A DNA stretch of 64,000 nucleotides from NCBI RefSeq assembly GCF_964355755.1, contig NC_092671.1:26658070-26722069 (forward strand), in the 5' to 3' direction. Each line of letters begins with the position of its first letter. The stretch's first letter is position 1. The translations under genes were made by a program, and so were the position numbers. This stretch comes from Antedon mediterranea. Lineage: Eukaryota; Echinodermata; Crinoidea; Comatulida; Antedonidae. Under the pieces are notes generated by a model. It was not told where the DNA came from, made no database searches, and worked only from the letters and a program-made list of their open reading frames with translations. Shown here one piece after another: positions 14,444-26,930 of the stretch.

Positions 14444-17220
14444 ATGGCCTGTATTATCAAAAAGTATTTGAAGATAATTGCAATTTCATACTGCTTATTC
14501 TCAGGTAATATTTTGATTGTTTTAGACATTTTTAATTTCAATAATCCATTGATCTTTATTAATTATTTGGCTATTTGACAACACAATACTTTTTAGATTA
14601 CGTATGTAGGCCTATTATATGTTTGCACACATATAATCTAAGAAACAAATCAAATTAAACCGTATATACATTTTACGTCGGAAGCTCTTTCCCTATTTAC
14701 ACACTCTTTGTAGTAAGAAAGTTATAAGTACTTTGTTCTCTTAAAGATGATTTATGTTGTGGTTTATAAGCAAAGTCATTAATCACTACTACAGCAATGT
14801 TTGTAATGTTATTTTTAATGCACAGTTTTGAAAGCACAGGAAACAGTGACAATGGACGTCACAGAGTTGGTGACCGAAGTAGAAGGAGGTACCACCGTTG
14901 GGGAAGAACAAAACACTGCTACAGAACAGGGTGACGGAAACGAAAATACAATGACCACAACAGAAGACGGTGGAGGAAATGAAGCTACTGGAACAACAAT
15001 GGCAGCAACAACAGAAGCACGGCCAACCGAACCACGGCCAACCGAACCACGGCCAACCGAACCACAGCCAACCGAACCACGGCCAACCGAACCACGGCCA
15101 ACCGAACCACAGCCAACCGAAAGTGACGACGGCAACACTGATGGCACAACAGATAGTATGACAACAACCATGGGAAATGGTAATTAATGCATATCATTTC
15201 TCTATACATTGAGCTGCTTTTTGTTGTTGTTGCTAAATATTGTTTTTAAACTGCTAACAGTAATTGGTCATATCGATAAATGTTGAATACAAATGTATGA
15301 TTTGTTAAAATACATACATTCAGATGGCGCTGAGTTCTAACAAGAATAATAATTATTATTATTGTTTTATTGAGAATGTTTTAAACACTATATTTCAGAT
15401 GGAACTACTGCAAGCGGTGGTGATTCAACAACAGGTAGGTACATATTGAAATTTCGCTTTTTCCAGTTTTCCATGTAAATCAGAAAAACTTGACATGCGC
15501 ATATCAATCACGCATCACAATTTATGTTTCAATTTATCATTTACTGTAAAAAAAAAATTGAAAATTAAGCAACAACCAATAACCCAAATCTATGTCACCG
15601 AGTATAATTAGATAGCTTAGCTGGACTTCAGAGAGGGATCGAAATTGATGTAATTTTTGCCACAACACATGTCTCCAAATTATAATCATATAGAGGGGAA
15701 TATTTTTTTAATGAGTTGCGTTAGAATTTATTGGTTTATATCTATCTATTCATTTTAGCTTCAAGCAATGGAAATACTGGCGGGGGTGGTGGAAACAATG
15801 GTGGTACGTATTGTCGGGTGTTTTTAATGTAATTTATAACTGTAAGCCCTAAATCATAATGTTGCGGCAAACTGGTCAGATAGATACCCATCTGATTGGT
15901 CTAATCAAAGAACCTACCGTAAAACCTCAAAAAGGATTCCTTCTTTTGTATAGGACTCTTATTAGGTGGGCTTCTTTTCAAAATAAGCGTTTTCTCAAGA
16001 TGGGCTTGTTTTCGATCTCGATTGAATTGAATTGAATTTTCGCAATGATTGCTGTAAATTTAGTGAATTGCTACTACAATAATATGATTTTTTAGACATT
16101 CTCTGCTAATTTTAATATTTCTCAACACAGACGAAAAGAAGATACAAAAGAAAATAAAAGTAGGCCTTCCTTGGGAAACAATAAACTGTAAAATAAATAT
16201 ATAAGACTGGATTGTTTGGGGTTGTAAGGTCATTAACATATTGATATAAATGATAAACAAACATACTACACATTTTTACTGACGTTCAATACAGTCTTTA
16301 GCGAAAAGAGGGCCCATATCTATCTAAAAAAAAGAAACTTAATGGGCTTGATTTCGAGATTACTTTTGCAATTTAAAGAGCGGGGCTTCTTTTCGAGGTT
16401 TACGGTATAACACAAGTTTTTTTTATCAGACTTTAAATATCCAATTTATATTTTACTCCACTTTACGACTGTTCTTCAAACAAATGTATTAGTGGCATTA
16501 GGAAATTGCCCAGTAAAATAAAGATAGGACAGTCTGCTAGAGTAAAAACAAAGTCGCCTTGCTAAATCTTGATAAGCAAACATCCTATCATTAGATCAGT
16601 CAGGCCCGTACGCTTGGTGGTTTTGGACAGCACTGATTATCGATGTAAAACAAGAGGAACGGAATAAAAAACATTTTTTAATTATTTTTTTTGTTTTTGC
16701 AGACCCACAGGTCGTGAAACTAACAGTTACCGCTTTCAAAATTACTAATCCTGATGATGGCATTTTGGGCCTAGAAACTGGTCAGAATATAGACACAGAG
16801 ATTTCAGTAGTTCTTCAATCAGATTCAAATGGAGTATCTGGGGACAGAAACTGGGCATTTTATGTAGGCGTCACCAATACCTCGACAACATCATGGGATG
16901 ATAGCGTTTGGACGATAGCCAGTGAAGAGGCTATGTTGGCACCGGCCACAGATGTCGGCGTCGATCTTGCAGCTGGAGAAACCCATACGTTTTCAACGAC
17001 TGTTACGCTTTCGCTTGTAAATGTGACGGAGTGTGTCTATACACACGCCTGTGTTATGGTTACACCACATATTGATGGTAATTGGTATCCGGATGCGGAC
17101 AGTTCAGTCAACATAAGATGTGAGCAGGTACACTGTAGTGGAGTATCACTGCAACTACACCTTGCTCTTGTAGCGGCTGTTATGCTTACTCACGTGATGC
17201 ACAAAAATGTGTTTTCATAA
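14444..17220 (+). CDS. Secreted Thr/Pro-rich, probably GPI-anchored surface protein
   Basis: Five exons: 14444-14504, 14826-15179, 15399-15434, 15759-15803 and 16703-17220. Together they give 337 codons plus stop, and every intron is phase 1. Exon 1 starts MACIIKKYLK and is followed by a hydrophobic run, a clear signal peptide with likely cleavage before QETVT. Exon 2 is a Thr/Glu/Gly-rich mucin-like region with seven five-residue RPTEP or QPTEP repeats (15-bp DNA repeats). Exons 3 and 4 are tiny Gly/Ser/Asn linkers. Exon 5 encodes a roughly 145-residue beta-rich domain with NTST and NVTE glycosylation sites and four Cys near its end, then a C-terminal hydrophobic tail typical of a GPI signal. 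The tail could instead be a transmembrane anchor. I do not recognise the globular domain; a CARDB or Ig-like sandwich is a guess. An antisense ORF over exon 2 is a by-product of the repeats. Confidence 0.75.
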
Positions 17221-18600
17221 GATCACGTGATAACTCCGCTTTTTCGGAATCGTGATACTTAATAATTGTATAGGTATTTACGGTTTGTATAATCTACTGC
17301 TGTAACATGAGAAGGAGAACTATTTAAAGACAATGAGCGGCATATCTTCGTCGAGCTGTATCAAAAGTGATAAATATGCAATAATTTATGTGATTATTAG
17401 TTTAAAAAAGTAATAAAAAGTATATAAAAAGTAATACCCTTTTCTTATTAATTGAATTAATTCTAATCTGAATGACTGAATGAATTGTTTCATTAGTATT
17501 AATATTTAGTAAAGACATTTGTGCCTTTCATTTTACGAGCATTTTGTAAATATATTTAAGAATCATGGCTGTCAATCTCGAATCATGTGTTATAGAATGT
17601 TTACGCATGCGTAATATGTATGAGCATATTAAACATACTTACCTGGATATAAATAGTGATTGCATAAGTTCTCATAATTAAGTTCTTCTTTTTAGCTGTA
17701 TCAAACAATCAATTTGAGTGAGTTGAAACGTGTATTTTTATCTAGAGATGGGGGATGGCACTGTCAGACTTATTATATTAATCGTAGACTACCAACACAC
17801 TCATAGTATGTTGGTTTGTATAATTTTAAGATAATGTTGAAAATTGACTTTTAATTTATTTAAATAATATGCAAAAGAGATCGGATGATATTTTCTACAT
17901 TTGTAATTGTGAATATTTTGTAAATATTATAGATGGATATATATTAGGAAAGAATAAATATTGTCTAGGTCTATCTCATTTTGTAACTTTTTTTAAACAT
18001 ATTTATTAAACATGGACGTGCCATTATCATAATTGTTGGGCGTTTATTCAAATAAATACCATCCTAATTAGTATAATTAATACATTATTTAGTTTAAACA
18101 TCTTTGAAACTAACTTCCACGACACAGTGGGCCGTTTCGGCCCAAGAAGGAAGACGTTCAATTTTAAATAAAAGGTCTTATCATCAGTTCCCCCGATGTA
18201 ATTTTGTATACTTTTCCCCACAATATACTCCGATTCTTTATGAATAATATATTTAATTTGATCTTTATTAATTTGCAGTATAATTTTTATTTTGCTAACT
18301 ACTGTACCTTCACCCGCGCGGTCCGAAAATAAACAAAATCCTAAATGGCTATCGCCACCAACGGCCAACTTAGTTGAAACCAGAAAGTTGCAAGGTACGA
18401 ACCCGTGAACTCACCGTTATTACTTCTACCGCGTACGGTTGAAAATCTACCGATGAAATAAGACATGTTATTTTTTTTTTAATATCTTCCTAAGATAAAA
18501 AAAATGAAACAATATCGTAATAGTGAGAAATCTAAAATAAATCCAAATCTACGTTTCGCGCTTGGTACATCTAAGATAGATGAGGTAGGTAGGCCTATCC
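17221..18600. other. 3' flank without recognisable genes
   Basis: This holds the probable 3' UTR of the upstream gene and then featureless AT-rich DNA. The minus-strand ORF at 18048-18368 has no recognisable domain and no flanking splice signals. Confidence 0.4.
17412..17417 (+). terminator. Polyadenylation signal for the mucin-like gene
   Basis: AATAAA about 190 bases after the stop codon at 17220. Another AATAAA occurs near 17953, so alternative ends are possible. Confidence 0.4.
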
Positions 18601-18639
18601 AAGGCAGAGATTTGTCCCGAAGTTTTTCCATTGTCTCGC

Positions 18640-18970
18640 CTATGTCAGAATCTATATATAAATTTACGTAAGGGCAAAATTCGGTAAATCGCGCGTTATT
18701 TCTAGAATGTTTACTCGATGGTATATAAAGTTGGTTAGAATCTCGGTACTGATTTTAACCACCTGATGTAACCCTGTGTACTAATTAAATTTAGTTAGAT
18801 AATTACTTATTGACAATTAAAACGAATTTAGGTTCAACGATTTGCCCCAAATAGGGGGTTTTTTCCGATCGTGGTATACACTGTCTAATGGGTGTCCTCA
18901 TGAAAAATACCTGCACACAATAATACGAGGATACTTCGCATTTTCCTATCTTCTCCTAGGATAATTGTTT
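18640..18970. repeat. Arm A of an inverted pair (partner 20195-20530)
   Basis: About 330 bp containing TAAATTTACGTAAGGGCAAA, GATTTGCCCCAAATAGGGG and GATCGTGGTATACACTGT, repeated in reverse complement at 20195-20530. Similarity is interrupted by scattered substitutions. The left copy lies just outside the long terminal arms at 18975, and the right copy lies inside them. Confidence 0.8.
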
Positions 18971-19377
18971 TTAACTAGATGGTACGCTCGCTTCGCTCAC
19001 GTACCATCTAGGTCGTGCCCACAGATGGTTCTCGAATACACAGTAATTTCAGCGTAAAAAAATGCTTTTTTTTAAATGTACGTACTGCAGGATGATAATA
19101 GTTATTATTGTTTAGGCCTACAGAAACGAATAAATAGACACGATGATTTATGTATTAAACTGAAATTAGCACACTGGGAATTACTTCCGAAAGAGAAACT
19201 TGTCACAAAATGAGTTCAAATTTATTATTTGGACTCATTTAAACAAACCCAATTTGTGTTTTGTGTGTAACATTAGGGTTGAGGGATGGGGAAGAGGATA
19301 TGGGTACAAAGAAGAACAATGTTTTAATATATTCTTTATCTACTCAGTAACGAAATATGTTTTTCATGTTTGATAGG

Positions 19378-19810
19378 CCTATAAATAATATACCACTTGA
19401 TACAGTAACACATTTGCGATTTAATACTTTGTTAAAACTGTCACTGTTATAGTCCATTGAAATAGCATGTACATGTAACGATACACGTACCACTACAACG
19501 TTTATATTCTTTGTAATTATTAATTAATACAAACATTGAGAAGCAACTGTCAGTAGTACAGTTTATTTGTATATTGTACGTTTTGTATAACAGTAGGGCC
19601 TACTCACAGGCCTATAAATAATATACCACTTGATACAGTAACACATTTGCGACTTAATACTTTATTGTTAAAACTGTCACTGTCATAGTCGATTGAAATA
19701 GAATACGGTAGTACATGTAACGATACACGTACCGAAACAACGTTTATATTCTTTGTAATTATTAATTAATACAAACGTTGAGAAGCAACTGTCAGTACTA
19801 CAGTTTATTT
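19378..19810. repeat. Direct duplication inside the foldback element
   Basis: Two direct copies about 236 bp apart share GGCCTATAAATAATATACCA, CTTGATACAGTAACACATTTG, the ACGATACACGTACC word and ACAGTTTATTTGTATATTG. It is an internal duplication of part of the left arm, with few differences between the copies. Confidence 0.8.
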
Positions 19811-20044
19811 GTATATTGTACGTTCTATATAACAGTAGGGCCTACACTCACAGTAATACGTTTATTTGTACATGATTGTGTTATACATCTAACAGTACCC
19901 ACACTCACAGCAAATTCAATGGCGACCACAAATGTTAATACGTACGGTATTTATTGCAATACTATATCTATATATAGGTTTTAGGTTAATTCCTCAAGGG
20001 CCAATAAATTTACCTACAGCTGGTGGTACTTGTGTTAAAGCAAA

Positions 20045-20670
20045 GAGTTATTATTGGAATGTTCCATTCATCGGAAATCAATACATTTGTATAAATGTAT
20101 ATTAAATCTATCAAAATAGTATGTTTTTAAGAAAATAGGTCTGTCTTCAACATTATGATGCTGTACTCGAGCTGTTCAACCGGTTTTCATCCATTAAAAA
20201 CAATTATCGTAGGAGGAGATAGGAAAATGCGAAGCATCCTCGTATTATTGTATGCGGGTATTTTTCAAGATAGACATGCATTGGACAGTGTATACCACGA
20301 TCGGAAAACACCCCTATTTGGGGCAAATCGTTGAACCTAAATTCGTTTTAATCGTCAATAACTAATTATCGAACTCCATTTAATTAGTTAACAGGGTTAC
20401 ATCAGGTGGTTAAAATCAGTATCGAAAGTACGAACCAACTTTAAGTTTATATACCATCGAGTAAACATTCTAGAAGTAAGGCGCGATTTACCGAATTTTG
20501 CCCTTACGTAAATTTATATATAGGCCTAGATAGCTGAAAACCGGTTGAACAGCTCGAGTACAGTATCATAATGTTGAAGACAGGCCGATTTTCTTTAAAA
20601 AATACTATTTTGATAGATTTAATATACGTTTATACAAATGTATTGATTTGCGATGAATGGAACATTCCAA
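20045..20670. repeat. Nested palindrome: arms C/C' around arm A'
   Basis: Inverted arms at about 20045-20185 and 20530-20670 share GAATGGAACATTCC-type ends, ATCAAAATAGTATGTTTTT and GCTGTTCAACCGGTTTTCA. Between them lies the inverted copy of arm A (20195-20530). The arrangement C-A'-C' looks like one foldback unit inserted into the larger one. Confidence 0.75.
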
Positions 20671-22094
20671 TCTCTGTGTCGTTCCACAAGTGTCTATTCC
20701 TTCAGGCGTCGTAAAGGAAAGTACTGTATACTCATAACAGAAATTCGATCCATTTTTTTTTTCAATCTGTGCTGCAGAGGTTGGATATAATTTTTTTAAA
20801 CGGATAATGAGCTAGCGTTTTCAGTCGCCGTAATTTCATATTTATTACCGATTAAATCGAATTTATGATTTGCCCCGAATAGAGGTGGTTTTCACAAATT
20901 GTTTAACATTATATATAAACATACGTCGTAGTGTATCGTTACATGTACTGTACTATTTCAATCGACTACGACGGTGATAGTTTCAAAAAAGTATTACATC
21001 GCAATGTTTTACTGTGTTTAGTGGTATATTATTTGTAAAACATGTTAATTAATATTTCGTTACAAAATAAAGAATATATTTAAAAATTGTTCCTCTTTGC
21101 ACCCATCCTCTTCCCCATCTCTCAACCATAATGTTACATACAAAACACAAATTAAGTTTGTTTAAATTTGACTTAAACAATTGGTCTCATTTTGTGACAA
21201 CTTTCTCTTTCGGAAGTAATTCCCAGTGTGCTAATTTTAGTTGAGTACATAAATCACAGTGTCTATTTAATCGTTCCTGTAAACGACATATATTATTGTC
21301 CTGCATTATTGTACTGAAATCGCCAGTTTTTTAACGCTGAAATTACTGTGTATTCGAGAACCATCTGTGGGCACGACCTAGATGGTACGCGAGCGAAGCG
21401 AGCGTACCATCTAGTTAAGCATAATTTATATAAAAATAGATTAAACAATGCATATATTGATTAGTAACATCTTACGGATTCGGTTTTAGTATGTTTTATT
21501 TTCTCTTATCTCTATCTAGATTTGTAGAAATTATAATAAAATATACATATATCTGGATATTTACTACTCCAATAGCAGTAGTGTTATCCTTCGCACATTA
21601 TTGTGATACAGTTTACAGTGTTTTCAGGTTGTTAGTATCAAAGATCAGGAAGGGGTTGATGTTGCTGTTTTTAGAAGGTGGCGCTAGACCAAAATAATCT
21701 TTTCTCGGACGCATCTTCATCTAAAGAAAAGAAAGTTCAAAGGGAGCATCTAAAAAAACAAGTTATATTGACATTATAACATAATACCATGTTAATAACG
21801 TAACCATTTCCAGGGGTCGAGGTACTTATTTGGTGAGAGTTGTGGAGCATAATACTACACAATTTCAACGATTTGGGTGATTAAATCCAATTTATTGAAA
21901 ACACTATAAAATGTATATATTTTGCATTTAAGAAAGGCAGTAGGCCTACTATTGTAGTATAACAAAATGTACGTATAGTTTTTGTTTATATCATTATCGT
22001 CATTCTCTATCAAATATAATATATCACTGAATATTGTTAGACGCATACAATATTAAGCCAACAAATACGATTTTTACTTTAATATCTACGAGTA

Positions 22095-22100
22095 TTTATT
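22095..22100 (-). terminator. Polyadenylation signal for the antistasin-like gene
   Basis: AATAAA on the minus strand (TTTATT on plus) about 310 bases after the stop codon. Plausible by position only. Confidence 0.3.
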
Positions 22101-22291
22101 TGTTTACTTTTTGTAGTTCTATTTGACAGCGATAAAATACAGTATATTTCAAAATATATGCCTAAGCTGAATAAAGTGTCAAAAAATAACATTGAAAATG
22201 AGCTGCAAAACTAAGAATAAAAATGCATTGTTGTAGTATTCGTCATATACAGGGCTAGCTGAATAGATTTAAAATGATTTAAGAAAGTAGC

Positions 22292-22450
22292 AATGACGGC
22301 TTAGCGAGTTGGTACCCCTAACACATCATTGCTTCTTTCCGGGCGATGACGGCTTAGCGAGTTGCTACCCCTAACACATCATTGCTTCTTTCCGGGCGAT
22401 GACGGCTTAGCGAGTTGCTAGCCCTAACACATCATTGCTTCCATCCGGGC
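22292..22450. repeat. 53-bp tandem repeat, three copies, overlapping a coding exon
   Basis: Units begin at 22292, 22345 and 22398, each reading ATGACGGCTTAGCGAGTTG then CTAACACATCATTGCTTC. The copies differ at only a few positions. The third unit overlaps the last exon of the minus-strand antistasin-like gene and supplies its final codons and its TAA stop (22409-22407). Confidence 0.9.
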
Positions 22451-25400
22451 AGTTGCATTTTGGTTTCTTTCGACAGTCAAGCTTTCTACTTTTACTGCAT
22501 TTTCGGCAAAACTTTTCACAGAATGTTTCTTTCCCTAAATAAATATTTATAGAATATATGATTTATATGTTTAATAAAATGTTTAAGACCTTAATGTGAA
22601 GATGTAGTTGAACACATTTAAAGACCACAAAATTCTTGTACATCATTACACAAGTAAGGATACATCTTTCTCATCCATACTTATTTCTAACCTTTTTTCT
22701 ATATTTTTCTTGGTTCTGATGTATGGGTATTTACATTTAGATCTAATTTTGTCTAGAATAATTACTATATTATTTTTTAAAAGATTAATGGTACAATAGT
22801 TTCAGATTACAACCAAAACAAAGTTAAGTTGATTTGGTGTCATTTGAGGATAACAAAAGCCTTTTTTCCACCAATAAAACAACATGAAACAAACTTCTCT
22901 AGGCTTTATTAGAGAAGCATATTATTATCTTTTCTAACTTATGTAGCCTACTTACATGACATTTTAGGTGGTGGGTTACAGTCACATGTGAAGCAGTCAT
23001 TTTCGTCAATCTTGTTTCCATACATACATGGGCGTTTGCATTGTGGTACAGGACAAATCTTTTCCTCACGAACTGAAAAATAAAACAAATACAGTTATGT
23101 ATCACGAAGGTCGTAATGTAAATTTTAATAATAAATTAAAATAATGATTATGTAAATATGTATAATTATGTTTGTATGATGTAGTATGTTTAAGCGGATA
23201 TTAGCCCTTGATGGCATTTGCAGCAATAAAGAAATAGAATTGAATAAGTCTGATTTTTAATGCTTAAAATTATTGCATGCCCACGATCACGTGGTATTCT
23301 GTCATTTAGTCGTCATCGATAGATATTAGATATCTTTCGATTTTCGACCACCAAGGACGGACGACCAACCTAAGTCAGTCAATCGATGAGTTGCCGTAGA
23401 AACCATCAAACATGTGTCGATGTGGGGAACGAAGACACACGTCCCAATATTGCACAATTAACTAATAATGATCTAGTTCGGTCTAAAGCTTCTTATTATT
23501 ATTATAATTATGAACATTTGCTATCAAAATGGACAGCGATGGTAATGATAATGAATTTTCTTGCAATTATTTATTGTTTTGTTGCTTGTAAATATTCAGG
23601 TTTTTTTTTGTTTTTTTTTTAAGAACTGGTTTAAAAGTGATCAGCAAAATAAATAATGAACTTACGACATGTTGGACAAGCCCAATAACCAGCCCAGCAC
23701 ACGCTATAGTAAGAAAACGCAAAAAAACAAATTTTTTTTATTAGGCATAATCGTATTAATAGCTCACTATGTCGGTCGATTGGTTGTTCGGTCGGTCGGT
23801 AAACACTAACTTGAGCACGCGACTGCAGCCATGTACCGTATATGGCCTTGTTTTATTTCATAATAATCGTGTTGCTTTATGGCAGTTATTATTAATGCTG
23901 TTGCCAACAGAAACTTTATAGCCGACAGAGTAATTGTTCATGGAGTGAATAATTCTGACAATCGAGTAATACAGTAATATACATTGTACTATGAATTGTG
24001 CACGTTATCGTGAAACAAAGTACTGTATTACTGTATACACTAAAGACTGCTACACACCAGGACGATAACAATCCCCGATAAATAGATAAACATACCATTT
24101 TCTAACATAAAACAAAATAAACGAGTTTTTTTTGTTCAGTTTTTATAGATAAATAGGATAACCAGTATAGTAGCCCTACATTTGCTATCAGTGAAAATAT
24201 CATTTGCATCAAAAAGACAGCCTCATATATTATTATCCTTTATTTCTAGGATGAAAACTGTTCAGTTTTCTTTTGTTTTATGTAGGAAAATTGCATATTT
24301 ATCCTAGTTTTAATGTGCCACAATAATGATAAACAATGCTAATGAGTGATATGTTAATTACGAATGGTGCGCTGTGTATTAGGTTAATGGATTGCTAACC
24401 AATCCATGTTTATTAATACCATTGGCCCACCAAGAACCAGTACTGTAATCAAATTAGTAATCCTATAAGTAGACTACCCAATAATGACGTAAAATGTACT
24501 CATCCAATCGCGTCATATGAACAACCAAGTTACCCGGATGAGAATATTTACGACCAAATAAGCATATAATTTTTTAATTCTTCGCTAATGGACTTAATTT
24601 AAAAAACAATAGATAGTCACTAATGGGTCTGTCTGTATTACTGATTAACAGTATCTGGCATTAAAATCTTCTCCATTAGACATTTCACTTAGAGTTAAAT
24701 ATTGACTAGATTTTTCTGCTACACAGAGAGGTTTACCACAGATTGTGCATTGTAGTGTCATAAGATATATTTGAAATAAATAATATACTAATATATACAT
24801 CAATATAATATGTTCACTTCTCTGTTTTCTTGGCTGACAACCTTTCTCTCCCCACCCCTAATAGTTTACCCTATTATTGATATTATAAAGTAATGATTGA
24901 ACTCCAGAAAGTTTGAATTTAACGAAGAGAAATCTAAAATTGTTGTTTTTTTAATTGAAACCATTGTGAGAAGTCAAATGCTCACTGTGAACACTGTTAT
25001 AGGCTGCATAGTGTTTACAATCAGATGTACGCCTACAATCATGCCTCAAAGTGTGCCTAAATGTTCTAATTGTGTTAATTTTACAGAAAAGGTTAACAAC
25101 ATATGGGCTAAAGGAGACTTTTTTAGGGCTTGTTTATTTTTATGTTTTTGTTTGCGTTTGAGAAACGTTTTAGTTCTGTAGTTAAAATAAATTAACTATT
25201 AAATATTATTATTATCACTTGGATCTAAATGAATGTACGCCGTTAGTTTACACAAATACGTATTACAGGGTGCTGTATTATTATGTCTGAATGTTTCTTA
25301 TAAAAGGCTGTTTTATTTGATGGAATTTAAGGGGTTTTCCTTCTAAATGTGCATTTTGCGGAACCTTTGGAAGAGTTCTTAAACTTCCTCTTTACTAGGT

Positions 25401-26930
25401 TTGTGGTTAAGTTTGTTATTTATTTGCTAATATGTTATGAGTATTATTATGATATTCCGAAATAAAAGATGAATACATTTTGAATTGATAACTGATAAGT
25501 ACTGTAACTGATACCAAAATTCCACAAACTTTTAAAAAACAAATTAATAAACAAATTAATCAATCAATTAAAGATGTATTGTCCCCCAAAACATGAAAAT
25601 GAAAATTAATATGCCATTTTGCAACGTTAACGTGCATCACTTCCGTATGAAAACAAGCTAATAAATATTGTTTTCACTTATAAAATACAAAATAAACGGT
25701 TAAAATCAACCAAAACCCAATTGACTTCCAATCAATTTGACTATTGTTTGCTTTAAAATTACAGTTGTTTGAAGTAGAAATATTTTTTTTTTCGATTCAA
25801 TTTTTGGTCAAAGCATGGGGGAAATATATTTCCTCCATGGTCAAAGTGAAAAACTATTATGTAAAATTAAATAATCATTAAATACAAATTAATCTTTTTA
25901 TTTCAGGGTTGCAATACATCTTTTATTAAATTTACAATTCAACAAATTAAAAAACAAACAAACTTACCAATCTCCACAATCTGCACCACTTGGCTTTTCA
26001 TCTCCATCTTTGTACCATTTCCCTTCTAACTTGTCGTAGCAGTCCCATTCGCCTAAAAAACACGGGAAATAATGTTATATTATACGTGTGTAAACTAACC
26101 CAATTGCACGGTTTTAAGGACTCTATGGCACAACATGTTTTAAAACTGAGCATTATTATTGTAAGATATGGATATTGTGATACAGATACGTTTATGTGTC
26201 TATTTGTTTAACTTTACTTCTTTCCTAGAACCCAAAGAATTAACAAAACGATAGTAATTAGGACAACAATAATAATAATTAATTATTAAAACTGCGGTGG
26301 AAAGCTAATAGTATAGTAAGATCTCACTTATTATTTTTACTACAAAATAGTATTTGATTATTACATAATATAATTTAAAACCGTTGATTATTAGTTCATA
26401 CACGTATTATATAGTAATTACAATTCAATTCAATAATTTGACAAAAATTAACGTACGTAGGTCCGTCCCGCTTAAGCTGATTTGAAACATGTTAATGTAT
26501 TGGTTGGCGTAAATGTTCAACGAATTTGTTCGTCCTTTTCGTTTTAAATGGGCCTATTTTTAAGTTTACATATACTTTTGTTATTTCAATGTTACTGTAT
26601 TTTCGAAATAAATTACAACTTGACGCCTAATCTAATCTACTTGACTATGAAGATCGGTGAATTAAAAACTTTAAAATATAGTAACTAGTAAATGGTAATT
26701 TATTTCAAATTTTACTTATTATGAATATCTGCAAAGTTGACTCATCAAGCGATTGGATTGTTACATGGAAATCGCGTCATTAGCTATCAATGTTTGCATA
26801 ATTTATCAATATCACCATTTATTAACATTACGTTTTGTCACAATTAGACTTATTATTTAATCCTACCTTGTGCAAGAATGGTCGTAAGCGAAGCTGCTGC
26901 AAAGAGAAGAGTTGCCAATATGTACTTCAT
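22407..26930 (-). CDS. Small secreted Cys-rich protein with VWC-like and antistasin-like domains
   Basis: Five exons on the minus strand: 26930-26867, 26052-25968, 23703-23666, 23072-22956 and 22534-22407. They total 432 nt, or 143 residues plus stop, with all phases matching. Exon 1 is a signal peptide starting MKYILATLLFAAAS and ending near ILAQ. Exons 2-3 give a VWC-like module (EWDCYD, GKWYKDGDE, then Cys residues in CGDCVC and WACPTC). Exon 4 carries CPVPQCKRPC, YGNKIDEND and CFTCDC, the antistasin spacing of leech-type serine-protease inhibitors. Exon 5 adds CEKFCRKC and a KPKCNC tail. Reading through the exon 4 donor would instead stop after MSCK, but the GTAAGT donor and in-phase Cys-rich exon 5 favour the longer form. 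Protease inhibition is inferred from family; a modulatory or defence role is equally possible. Confidence 0.75.
23763..23853. repeat. Dispersed repeat, copy 2 (pair with 14178-14268)
   Basis: Second copy of the CACTATGTCGGTCGATTGGT repeat, in the same orientation, inside intron 2 of the antistasin-like gene. It differs from copy 1 by an extended GGTCGGT run and small insertions. Confidence 0.65.

Larger units (their letters stand above)
18975..21415. mobile_element. Foldback transposon with ~480-bp terminal inverted repeats
   Basis: The left arm (about 18975-19490) and right arm (about 20925-21415) are inverted copies. Both outer ends carry CTAGATGGTACG, GCTCGCTTCGCTC and CGTACCATCTAG, which are themselves palindromic, followed by GGTCGTGCCCACAGATGG and further shared blocks including GGAATTACTTCCGAAAGAGA. 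The element spans about 2.44 kb and has no transposase ORF, so it is non-autonomous. Inside, 19378-19570 is directly repeated at 19610-19810, and a smaller nested palindrome occupies 20045-20670. No target-site duplication could be fixed with confidence. Confidence 0.75.

Noticed and set aside
14815-15209. Long minus-strand ORFs antisense to the mucin-like exon
   Set aside because: They arise from the 15-bp CCGAACCACGGCCAA repeat, read as repeated GCGSVGR or RLAVV words; no start context or splice sites, and the plus-strand gene explains the region.
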